DNA of 64,000 nucleotides from the NCBI GenBank assembly GCA_016713025.1, contig JADJPZ010000004.1, positions 2,852,001 through 2,916,000 of the forward strand, written 5' to 3'. The DNA comes from Saprospiraceae bacterium. GTDB taxonomy: Bacteria; Bacteroidota; Bacteroidia; Chitinophagales; Saprospiraceae. The position numbers were made by a program, and so were the translations under genes. Positions 54,418-62,644 of this stretch are shown here, piece by piece (the stretch's first letter is position 1; every line of letters starts with the position of its first letter). The notes below the pieces were generated by a model. It was not told the origin of the DNA, ran no database searches, and worked only from the letters and a program-made list of their open reading frames with translations.

Positions 54418-55248
54418 CTATGGAGTCACAAATAAATCCTGGCTCTCCATGTCAGAAAAGTCCGGGTAAACAGTCCTGAATAAAGTGATCACAGCATTTT
54501 TACCCTCAGTTCCAAAGCTTTTAGTAAACTCATTTACATAAAGATTGATGTGTGCGTACATCACCTTATCGTCCATTTCCTGTGCATGTTCGCGTATATA
54601 CTCCAAACCTGATTGTGGATGACTGAAAGCATATCGAACACTTTGAGCCATAATGGAATCTATTTTGGACTTGATGTGATCAGGTAAAGATCTTTTGACA
54701 GCGATGCCACCAAGCGGAATCGGAGACCCTGTTTTACTCTCCCAGTGTTCACCCAAGTCCAATATTTTTACTAATCCTTTACTCTCAAATGTAAACCTGT
54801 TTTCATGGATGATCACTCCTGCATCAGCCCTTCCTTCTAAAACAGCATTTTCGATATCTGAAAAAATTGTCTCCATAAAAAATTCAGCTTTAGGAAATGC
54901 ATATTTCAGAAGAAGAAATGCTGTGGTATAGTAACCCGGAATGGCAATTCTTAATTTTCTAACCTCTGAATCCATTTTTTCAGGGAGCGTAATGAGCAAT
55001 GGTCCACAATTTCGGCCGAGTGCACTACCACTATTCAACATTTGATATTGATCATACAGACGAGTGAAAGCATTAAAACTGAGCTTTGTAACATCAGGCA
55101 AGCCACTAAATGCAGCTTTATTCAATTGTTCCACATCATTTAAAGTTGTTTCAAACTCCAGGTCGCCTGTATCAATCCTTCTATTGACAATAGGTTCGAA
55201 TATAAATGTATCATTGGGACAAGGGGAGAATGACAGAGTTAGCTTCAT
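54418..55248 (-). CDS. mqnD: 1,4-dihydroxy-6-naphthoate synthase
   Basis: A 276-residue MqnD, which releases 1,4-dihydroxy-6-naphthoate from the cyclic futalosine intermediate in menaquinone synthesis. SFSPCPNDTFIFEPIVN at residues 6-22, DVEQLNKAAFSG at ~38, TKLSFNAFTRLYDQYQMLNSG at ~54 and GADAGVIIHENRFTF-type region (RADAGVIIHE, ~145) match the family. It shows that the organism makes menaquinone by the futalosine route and therefore respires. No other mqn gene is in the window. Confidence 0.93.
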   Translation of the reverse strand: MKLTLSFSPCPNDTFIFEPIVNRRIDTGDLEFETTLNDVEQLNKAAFSGLPDVTKLSFNAFTRLYDQYQMLNSGSALGRNCGPLLITLPEKMDSEVRKLRIAIPGYYTTAFLLLKYAFPKAEFFMETIFSDIENAVLEGRADAGVIIHENRFTFESKGLVKILDLGEHWESKTGSPIPLGGIAVKRSLPDHIKSKIDSIMAQSVRYAFSHPQSGLEYIREHAQEMDDKVMYAHINLYVNEFTKSFGTEGKNAVITLFRTVYPDFSDMESQDLFVTP

Positions 55249-55333
55249 GATTGACTTGATTTAACATTTAGTGATCTTGTAGTATCATATGTGAGAAATT
55301 GAACGAATATATAGTCAAAAGAAATTAGATTGC

Positions 55334-55511
55334 GAAAAATTGTAACTGTTTAGGTGCTTAGTCAAATGAATAGTTTTTGTCACGATTTTTGCAACTTTCA
55401 GGCAAAAATAGCGCCAAAACTAAGAGTTCTATTCTTTTAACGACGGGCTTTACCCGTCGTTACTAATATTTTGCCCCTACAGGGCAATGACCTAAATAGT
55501 TGCGAAAAATT
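55334..55511. mobile_element. 162-bp MITE with IS66-type ends and 8-bp target duplication
   Basis: The element proper is 55342-55503. It starts GTAACTGTTTAGGT and ends ACCTAAATAGTTGC, the reverse complement with one mismatch near the tip. GAAAAATT stands on both sides (55334-55341 and 55504-55511), a perfect 8-bp duplication. The ends resemble those of the IS66 element and of the MITE at 44018-44180, but the interiors differ: this one holds two GC-rich hairpins (ACGACGGG/CCCGTCGT near 55440-55460 and TTGCCCC/GGGGCAA-like near 55471-55487). Confidence 0.9.
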
Positions 55512-55581
55512 TTAATTTTAATTCATTGGAAATGTGTCAATTAAAATTCTAAATTTTTGAAATCAAATTTACTTTAAGTAT

Positions 55582-55621
55582 AAAAAAAAACACCGAATAA
55601 ATCCTAAAGTTTACTCGGTGT
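55582..55621 (-). terminator. Intrinsic terminator (distal of a tandem pair)
   Basis: On the minus strand ACACCGAGTAAA (55621-55610) pairs with TTTATTCGGTGT (55601-55590), a 12-bp stem with one mismatch, followed directly by a run of nine T residues. This is a textbook intrinsic terminator for a minus-strand transcript. Confidence 0.85.
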
Positions 55622-55674
55622 CTGAAAAGGTTTTTGGGAGATATTTGGGATGTATATAAAAATAAGGAAACTTC

Positions 55675-55709
55675 TAAAAAATAAAATGGTCGCCCCCCAG
55701 CGACCATTT
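55675..55709 (-). terminator. Intrinsic terminator (proximal of a tandem pair)
   Basis: AAATGGTCGC (55684-55693) and GCGACCATTT (55700-55709) form a perfect 10-bp hairpin with a six-base loop. On the minus strand it is followed by TTTTATTTTTT. It precedes the distal terminator by about 55 bases. Confidence 0.82.
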
Positions 55710-55975
55710 CAGATTATAACCCATGAACATAATTCTTTTTACAGAGGTCTCAATCTCTGCAACTCAATCTCTTTTAAAAACTAATTTATTGTAACCAAAA
55801 CATTTACCATTTTGAGTTATGATATTGGGTTGGTCCTGAAGACCCTGACAAAACCAACCCAAATACCATCTTTGTTTTTAATCCCATGAACAAATTCGAA
55901 TTTCTGACCGATTCTTTAACCGGAAGTGAATGTTATTTTTATTACTTGATTGAATCTTTAATAACTTTCACGATA

Positions 55976-56006
55976 CAAAGATGCAGCATGAAATCCGGGA
56001 CTCAAA
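55976..56006 (-). promoter_or_regulatory. Promoter of the minus-strand small transcript
   Basis: On the minus strand TTTG (56006-56003), a 19-bp spacer and CATCTTTG (55983-55976) fit the Bacteroidota -33/-7 layout, differing from TAnnTTTG only at the first base. The same CATCTTTG followed by (C/T)ATCG occurs upstream of the ssb genes at 60493-60486. Confidence 0.5.
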
Positions 56007-56146
56007 ATACAAAAATAATACATTATAACATATATATTTTTATAACTTATATATCGTTGTTATTCAATTAATTATAATTATTGTTTTTCTAATTTTTGTA
56101 GCTTTCATGATTTTGTATATTTTCTTTTTTCAAATAATATTTTTTT

Positions 56147-59100
56147 TTAAGAGTAATGCTCTATCAAAGTTCTATGTCCCTGGCTCCTCTCTAATAAATT
56201 TTTATTGCCTATGAGTATGATTTGCTCTTTTGCTCTCGTTAATGTTACATTTAGTTTTCTATCTATACCTTCCTGCGACAATGACACCAAAGAGTCAAGC
56301 TGACTGATCCGGTTGACACAAAACGAAATAATGATGATGTCTCTCGCTCCTCCCTGATACCTCTCGACAGTATCCACCGTGATGATTGCAGAATATCTTT
56401 CAGGAAGCTCCTCCATACATTTCCGAATTAAGGCAATCTGTGCCCTGTAAGGAGTGATAATTCCTATGGAAGTAGTGTTTATTTCCATATTGTTCAATTC
56501 GTATAAGGATATTATATCTTTCAAAATATCCACACACTTTTGGGCTTCATGGATATTGGTCTTCCAATTGATGTCCTGATCTTCGGGAGTATCAAAATAA
56601 TTTTTTCTGCTTAATAAATATTTTGTCTCTTCGCTTGCTTTTTGAAAAAGGCAGCTGCCATCTGGCGATTTGTGTGAGGCAACAATGCCAGTTGGTTTTC
56701 ATAAAAATGAAGGTTGGGGAACGTCATAAGCATATCATGCATCCTACCCTGCTGATGCAAAATCCCATAAGCGTGATCCCAATTATGTTCTTTGACCTGA
56801 TGAAATAGTCGTTCAAAAAGAGAAGTTCTGGTATTGACAAATCCTTGGGCAGTTAACTTTTCATTTTTTATTTTACTATCTACAGCATCTTGCCCAACTA
56901 CCGCAGGCAATTGCTTATGATCTCCTATCAGTATCAAGCGTTTGAATTTTGACAATAAGCCCGCAAGCATAGGTTCCAGAATCTGGGAAGCTTCATCTAT
57001 GATTACAGTGTCAAATTCTTTAAGCTGAAAAAGTTCTGTTTTGCCTGAAATGCTGGAAACAGTGGAAACAAAAATTCGATTTTCTTTTAATAAAGCCAAA
57101 ATTTCATGTCTGGTTTTAAGGCTTTTTACTTTTTGATCCAACAACTGAGTGGCAAATTTTTCATTAGTGGCCATCCTGCTTCCTATGCGCAGATATTGAT
57201 TTCTATATGTATCGTCAATGCTGATGATGGCTTCACAAATCTCATCTACTGCACGATTTGTATATGCCAGCAGCAAGATATTTTCCTTTGTATTATGGTG
57301 CAAATACTTCACCAGATTTTTTAGCATTACTGATGTTTTGCCTGTGCCAGGTGGTCCCCAAAGCAAAAAATAGTCTTTAGCACAGATCATTCTTTTTAGT
57401 AAAGCCACCTGATGGTCAGTCATGTAGTCGTCAACATCAGGATTTACTTCAGATTCATCCGTCTTCGCAGGTATCATCATGCCGGAAAACATCTTTCTAT
57501 ACTCAAATGGTGCTGCAGCCCACAAAAAAAGATTTTTGTACATCTGATTAAATCCACTATCCAGATTGTCCAATTCAAGGCACCATCTTTCGTTTCCTTC
57601 GAAAAGTGATTGATTATATTGCCTGTTTCTAAGTTTTATTTCAACATGATTGGAATTGATTTCTGTGATGGTACATTTAAAAATCTGATTTTTTAAAACC
57701 GGTCTGGTTTGGTCCTCCAGCATTGGATATAACACTGCGATATCCCCACTCCTGAAATTTACGAGCGTAAAATCATTTTGATCCCTGGAGAATGTAATGT
57801 ATGGATCAATTTGGTTTGATTGATTGGAATTAATGACCAAACCAGACAATAGTTCAAATCGCTCTCTTTTTTCATCATCTGATTCGAGCCACATCGCTGC
57901 ATGTCCATTGGATTTGTTCAAGCCATGTACTCCTGTCTTTGCCAAAGACTGTTCGCGGGCTATAAATGCCGTATAGTGATCAAAATATGCTTTTTCAACT
58001 TCATTCAGAGTACTATAAATATTATGAAAATTTTGAATATCTTTTAGATTAAATCCCTTAAGCTTAGGAAAATTTTCTGGTCTTATATAATTAAGAATGG
58101 TGTGGTCAATATCAGCATGTTTTAACTTTTGTTCTATAGCCATCAGGTCGTTTCTGAGTTTCATGGCTTCATATTGCTGAGCTCTCACAGGCGGCGCAAA
58201 ACGCATAGGCTTATCTGATTCCTTTGAGTACAAAATATAATTAAAGGATTTAGCACGGGTTTGAAATACAGACCTGATCAGCAAATCATAGAGCAGGGTC
58301 TGTATATAATGACTTGCATTGATGCCATAAACATTAGGTCTGAATGTTTTACCACTTTTTAGCTCAACAATATCATAAACAGGTTTGCCTTCTTTCTGGT
58401 GCAACAAGTCAAGTCTCCCCTGGATACCATAATCACGGGAGTAAAATGATGGTTCAAGAAAAATTTGACTCCTATGGATTCCAAATCTATTGAATTCACT
58501 TTTTACAGCATATCGAAGATTTTTAAAATGTTCCTTCAATTTTTTTACAACATCCATCACCTCAGTATCATCCATCATGGCCCAACCCAGTGGTTGCGAC
58601 CTGAACAACGCTGGTAATATGGTACCGAATTCTATATCAGGAGAAGTGATTAGTTCATCAAGCAGTTGATTGACCATATTTCCTGTCAGCAGGGCAGAAG
58701 TTGCTTCAGATGGTTTGAATTTTGAAATCAGATATAAAAATGGCTCCGTACCAAAATCTTTGAAACACTCTGTTATAGCTGTCACATCTACCAGATGATC
58801 CGGCTGTACTATCAATGCTGAAGGAATATATATACCATCGTCCCTTATTTCAACATCGATCAGGTTGATATGTATCGGGAGTACAAATGTCTTGCAAAGT
58901 GAATCTACATTGGTATTGAAAAGTTCATTTTTATCATGTACGTCATAAAGAGCCTCCTTTTGAGTGTCCGGATCGGCATCATCATAAAACAAAAGATGCT
59001 TTTTATCAGTATCAACTTCAAACAACACAGCTTCTACAACATGTCGGAATCCTACGATTTTTTTCTTGTCTTTTTTGAAAGTTTGTACAACCTGTTGCTC

Positions 59101-59466
59101 TGTATCTTTGAAACTTTCATGAACGGGGACTTGCCAGATTTCCTGCAATAATTTGGTACAAATATAAATTCCAAGAATAACGTAAGTCTCTTCATTATAT
59201 TTCCTGATAATGCTTCGTTCATGTCCCTTTCTGAAAACATGGCTCAAATGTAAAGTTTGACCTGACAGCTGATATTTTGCACCCACAAAGGCTAACCTGG
59301 AAAATAAGGTCGTAAAATTAAGTCTGTCGGTTGATGTTGCTTCTTCAAGAATTAATGTAAAACACTCGAATAAAGCCTTATTTTTCTGAAATGAAGTCCA
59401 GGCGTCCTGCCTCCATATTGTCAGCAGATTCTGATGTAACACTTGTATATTTTCAGCCTGTTCCAT
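56147..59466 (-). pseudogene. DNA2/UPF1-type superfamily 1 helicase, one-base frameshift
   Basis: About 1,106 residues over two frames. The first (59466 to ~56640) has an N-terminal PD-(D/E)xK nuclease-like region (RLDLLHQKEGKPVYDIVELKSGK, ~365-390, a Cas4/RecB-like D-E-x-K) and helicase motifs I (LLWGPPGTGKTSVML), II (VIIDEASQ), and III (LILIGDHKQLPAV). The second has motifs IV-VI (IGIITPYRAQIALI, VDTVERYQGGARDIIIIS, RKLNVTLTRAKEQIILIGN). They join as AAFFKKASEETKYLLS if one T is added to the T5 run at 56639-56643. The span is one base short of a multiple of three. It resembles a Dna2-like nuclease-helicase for DNA repair. The break removes motifs IV-VI unless it is a base error. Confidence 0.86.
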
Positions 59467-59565
59467 ACATTTTTATCCGTAAAATTAATCAAATTAGCCA
59501 TTTTCTGGTAGTACACAGAATAAATATAAGAATAGGAATGTTTTCCCTTTTCTTTTTTTATTTAG

Positions 59566-59606
59566 AAAACAGGAGACCAGTTGCCTTTACGACCTCCGGT
59601 CTCCTG
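59566..59606 (-). terminator. Terminator after the ssb pair
   Basis: CAGGAGACC (59570-59578) and GGTCTCCTG (59598-59606) form a perfect 9-bp stem; on the minus strand TTTT follows. It begins 8 bp after the stop of the second ssb gene. Confidence 0.75.
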
Positions 59607-59613
59607 CCATTTA

Positions 59614-59955
59614 TTATGCTGATCGTGCTATTCTGAAAAACTCATTGACTACAATCTCTGTAACGTATTTTGTATTTCCATCTTTATCTGTATAAGATCT
59701 GTTGGTCAGCTTGCCCTGGATAGCCACTTCCGATCCTTTACTGAGTGATTCAGCCATAAGTTCTGCTGTTTTGCCCCATGCTACCAGATTGTGCCATTCG
59801 GTTTGTTTTACTTTTTCGCCTTTGTTGTTGGTATAGTAATCATTGGTAGCGAGTACTAAGGCAGCTTTTTTATTTCCATTGTCAAAATTGGTGAGTACTA
59901 CATCTTTACCCATGTTACCTATTAGCTGAACTGAATTTTTAAGTGAACTTGTCAT
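59614..59955 (-). CDS. ssb: Single-stranded DNA-binding protein, paralogue 1
   Basis: A 113-residue OB-fold SSB. NSVQLIGNMGKDVVLTNFDNGNKKAALVLATNDYY opens the fold, VKQTEWHNLVAWGKTAELM is the family signature with the DNA-stacking Trp, and KYVTEIVVNEFF closes it. It lacks the acidic C-terminal tail (D-D-D-I-P-F) with which standard SSBs bind repair proteins, so it is probably a specialised short SSB. It is a close tandem paralogue of the next gene, 64 bp away, and precedes the helicase in the same direction. Confidence 0.9.
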   Translation of the reverse strand: MTSSLKNSVQLIGNMGKDVVLTNFDNGNKKAALVLATNDYYTNNKGEKVKQTEWHNLVAWGKTAELMAESLSKGSEVAIQGKLTNRSYTDKDGNTKYVTEIVVNEFFRIARSA

Positions 59956-60019
59956 TGTATTACGATTTTATATTTTTAAAAAATTAATGATGATAAATAA
60001 AGATTTTTGAAATGATGAG

Positions 60020-60388
60020 TTAAAACGGAACAGCTTCTTTTACTTCTTCCACTTTTTTTGTGAGCTTGAAAAAATCATTTACAATGACTTCTGTCACATA
60101 TCTGGTAGTGCCCGCAGTGTCTGTAAATGTTCTGTTGGCTAATTTGCCATGCACTGAGATTTCCGTTCCTTTCTTTACTGATGCTGCAAGCTCATCTGCA
60201 GTCTTGCCCCATGCGACCAACTTGTGCCAATCTGTCTGCTTTACCTTTTCACCATTTTTGTTGGTGAAGTACTCATTTGTAGCAAGGATGAGCGTGGCTT
60301 TTTTATTGCCATTTTCAAAAGATGTAAGTACTACGTCTTTGCCTGCGTTACCTACCAACTGCACTGTGTTTTTAATGTTTGTATTCAT
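60020..60388 (-). CDS. ssb: Single-stranded DNA-binding protein, paralogue 2
   Basis: A 122-residue SSB with the same layout as its neighbour: NTVQLVGNAGKDVVLTSFENGNKKATL, VKQTDWHKLVAWGKTADEL, and RYVTEVIVNDFF. It ends KEAVPF, whose last residues (V-P-F) recall the conserved tail tip, but without the acidic run. The two genes are clearly a tandem duplication that has diverged. This copy is first in the unit, downstream of a CATCTTTG box and AT-rich repeats. Confidence 0.9.
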   Translation of the reverse strand: MNTNIKNTVQLVGNAGKDVVLTSFENGNKKATLILATNEYFTNKNGEKVKQTDWHKLVAWGKTADELAASVKKGTEISVHGKLANRTFTDTAGTTRYVTEVIVNDFFKLTKKVEEVKEAVPF

Positions 60389-60881
60389 GATTTAAAAAAA
60401 TTTGTGTCCGTGATACGTGTATGATTTTTTATTAGTAGCCCGGACGGGTTAAACAAAATTTTGATCTTTCGATCGGTTGACGATGCAAAGATGTGGGGAG
60501 CCGAATTCCAGATCCGTTTAATATACGTTTATATACGTTTGTATTCGTATCTATATGTGTACAAATTATTTATATAAGACATATTCCACTGATTACGTGT
60601 ATGTTATATAACTTTTTACTAACTTATGGAAAATAAATATTTTTTCCATTTTTTATAAAAAAAATTTCAGAGATATAAAATTTGGGCTTTGAATTAAAAT
60701 TTGGACAGGCATAATGATACTCTTTGATAGTGGGATCAAGGATAATAAGATAGAAAATGTTTGGGTTTTCTATTGATGTAGAATACTTTTGCGATACCAT
60801 TAAGTATGGTTTTATACCAATATGGTGATACTAAAAATAAATAACCAAAAAACGGCTGATGTTCTTTGAAGACTTCTTCTT
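60389..60881. other. 493-bp gap upstream of ssb, with short tandem repeats
   Basis: No gene is seen. It separates the divergent ssb and GNAT genes. ATATACGTTT is repeated exactly at 60521-60530 and 60531-60540 and loosely as GTATTCGTAT at 60541-60550. These lie about 28-65 bp upstream of the ssb -7 box at 60493-60486 (minus strand CATCTTTG) and could be a regulator site. Confidence 0.45.
60486..60493 (-). promoter_or_regulatory. -7 box of the ssb pair
   Basis: CATCTTTG on the minus strand, followed by CATCG, as in the small-transcript promoter at 55983-55976. It lies about 98 bp upstream of the first ssb start. No clear -33 element is seen. Confidence 0.4.
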
Positions 60882-61397
60882 ATGATACAAATAAAAACCT
60901 GTACTAAAAACAATATTGATGAATTATTAAAGGTGTTTACACAATCTTACCTGGAGCATTATACACATTTCTGGACTGACCACGGAGATGCTTACATAAA
61001 AGCGAATTTTAATCCTGATCAACTAAGTAAGGAGATCGCTCATCCAAATTCTACTTTCTTTCTTATCAGTCATGGTTCAAGATCAGTAGGAATAATAAAG
61101 ATCAACATGGATCAATCAATGAATCCATATACTGCAGGTGAAGCTTTAGAAATAGAAAGGATATACTTGCTTAAAGATGTTTCAGGAAAAGGTGTGGGTA
61201 AAGCGGCAATACACTTTGTAAAAGACTTAGCTATAGAAAAAGGAAAAAAATGTATTTGGCTCAAGACTATGGAAAAAAGCCCCGCTATAAATTTTTACAT
61301 AAAACTGGGCTTCAGAGTTATAGAAGAGATGAATCTGAATTTTAAGTATATCAAACCGGAATATCGGAAGATGTTTGTGATGCTACTTGAGATGTAG
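60882..61397 (+). CDS. GNAT family N-acetyltransferase
   Basis: A 171-residue GNAT protein. LEIERIYLLKDVSGKGVGKAAIHF (~88-111) holds the acetyl-CoA pyrophosphate loop (V-S-G-K-G-V-G-K, a variant of R/Q-x-x-G-x-G/A), CIWLKTMEKSPAINFYIKLGF the C-terminal binding strand and helix. The substrate is not known; small molecules such as polyamines or amino acids are usual for this branch (PaiA-like). It stands alone and ends at a bidirectional terminator. Confidence 0.85.
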   Translation: MIQIKTCTKNNIDELLKVFTQSYLEHYTHFWTDHGDAYIKANFNPDQLSKEIAHPNSTFFLISHGSRSVGIIKINMDQSMNPYTAGEALEIERIYLLKDVSGKGVGKAAIHFVKDLAIEKGKKCIWLKTMEKSPAINFYIKLGFRVIEEMNLNFKYIKPEYRKMFVMLLEM

Positions 61398-61425
61398 TAT
61401 TAATGATTGAGGAATTGTAAAAAAT

Positions 61426-61474
61426 GAAAAAGCCCGGACCACTTATCTATCAGCAATCCGGACTTTTATTTTTC
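61426..61474. terminator. Bidirectional terminator between GNAT and S41 peptidase genes
   Basis: AAAAGCCCGGA (61428-61438) and TCCGGACTTTT (61457-61467) form an 11-bp stem with one mismatch, with A/T runs on both sides, so it can act on transcripts from either convergent gene. Confidence 0.75.
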
Positions 61475-61632
61475 AAAAAAAAATAGAGTATTTGACGAAA
61501 TCATACTTACACTTTGATCTTACAAAACTTGCCAACAATAAAGTAAGTGTAATGCTTATTTCTTGAGGTTATCTATCTTTTTGTATAATTTAATGATTTA
61601 AGTTGACTTTCATTGCCTATTTTTATCTGACA

Positions 61633-62619
61633 CTAAAAATACTGCATAGCTTTCTCTAACATGATATCCCGACCAGCTTTGATATCATCTATTGAATTGA
61701 TAATCTCTACATCCGGACTAACACCAATCTCAGTTGATATACCACCCTTGTCCAGAAAATCGCTGACCGAAACCCTGATCTGCCAGCCATTTGACAATTG
61801 ATATCCAAGATGCCCACCTGCCCCACCACCTGTTACCTGACCGATCAATGTGACATTGGGAAGACCTTTGGTCATTGCTGCAAAGTATGTCGTAGCACTA
61901 TAACAACCCCGATTGATAAGTACAACTACAGGTATGTCAAAGTGAAAGTCAGCTCTCGGATGAGCATACATCGGTATTGGTTTTACCATATCATTATGAG
62001 CAGGTCCTATTTTTTCAACATATGAGCCGAGCAATGTTTTCTCCTGAACTAAAGTACCTATTAATCCGGGTACAGGATTCGAATTTCCGCCTCCATTGTT
62101 TCTGACGTCGATGATCAGCTTTGTGACTTTTGCAGCTTTGAATGCACGCAACACTTGTTCGAAAGCATTGAAATCATTAAATTTTGGCAAAAAAATGTAT
62201 CCAATATTGCCATCCAATATCGCCCAATAGAGATTGCCTGACTGACCAAGCGAATCCTTTACATATCTTTTTTTAATAAGATTAGGGTCAAAATGTATGT
62301 CATAGCCATTCTTGAAGTCGTATTGCGAGCCAACTTTTTTGGGTTTGACCAGAAGGCTGTGTGCATCTTTTAGTTCGACCACCGCTGCATCCATGATAGC
62401 AAATAGTTCATCATCGGTGGTTTGTTCTTTAATTTGCGAGCTATATTTTTTATACCCTACATTCCAATCCACTTTTTTAGGCCCAAAATAGATATAGTTT
62501 TTGTCAACAAAAGTCCAAAATTCATCAAAAAGCACTTTAGGTTCGTTAGTTGGTGACTGTGCAAATGATAGTAATGAAGATGATAGAATAAATAGAGTTG
62601 CAATTATAAATGTTCTCAT
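61633..62619 (-). CDS. S41 family serine peptidase (C-terminal processing type)
   Basis: A 328-residue exported peptidase with signal peptide MRTFIIATLFILSSSLLSFAQ. The tricorn/CTP core is present: IGYIFLPKFNDFNAFEQVLRAFK, LIIDVRNNGGGNSNPV, then INRGCYSATTYFAAMTK, with the catalytic Ser in G-C-Y-S-A, and VTGGGAGGHLGYQL further on. There is no PDZ domain, so it belongs to the short S41 group of Bacteroidota. It probably degrades periplasmic or surface peptides. It lies 25 bp downstream of the outer-membrane-like frame. Confidence 0.87.
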   Translation of the reverse strand: MRTFIIATLFILSSSLLSFAQSPTNEPKVLFDEFWTFVDKNYIYFGPKKVDWNVGYKKYSSQIKEQTTDDELFAIMDAAVVELKDAHSLLVKPKKVGSQYDFKNGYDIHFDPNLIKKRYVKDSLGQSGNLYWAILDGNIGYIFLPKFNDFNAFEQVLRAFKAAKVTKLIIDVRNNGGGNSNPVPGLIGTLVQEKTLLGSYVEKIGPAHNDMVKPIPMYAHPRADFHFDIPVVVLINRGCYSATTYFAAMTKGLPNVTLIGQVTGGGAGGHLGYQLSNGWQIRVSVSDFLDKGGISTEIGVSPDVEIINSIDDIKAGRDIMLEKAMQYF

Positions 62620-62644
62620 GAGATTATACTTTTTATTTTAGTGA

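Larger units (their letters stand above)
55582..55975 (-). ncRNA. Candidate structured small transcript of unknown class
   Basis: On the minus strand a TTTG-N19-CATCTTTG promoter (56006-55976) is followed by about 390 bases ending in two tandem intrinsic terminators. Inside is a perfect 10-bp hairpin TTGGGTTGGT/ACCAACCCAA (55862-55853 with 55834-55825). A 27-codon frame (ATG at 55887, stop at 55804) spans this hairpin, and a second 18-codon frame (ATG near 55743) runs into the first terminator; both begin within the repeated phrase GTTCATGGG. It could be a regulatory RNA, a leader with small peptides, or a long 3' region of the helicase gene. I recognise no known RNA class. Confidence 0.45.
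55249..56146. other. 898-bp gene-free region
   Basis: It contains the 162-bp MITE (55342-55503), two tandem minus-strand terminators, and upstream of them a likely minus-strand promoter and a hairpin-rich transcript (55582-55975). The 61-codon plus-strand frame at 55886-56071 has no recognisable content and lies across these signals, so it is not called. Confidence 0.7.

Noticed and set aside
55886..56071. Plus-strand 61-codon frame
   Set aside because: No recognisable content, and it crosses the promoter and start of the minus-strand small transcript.
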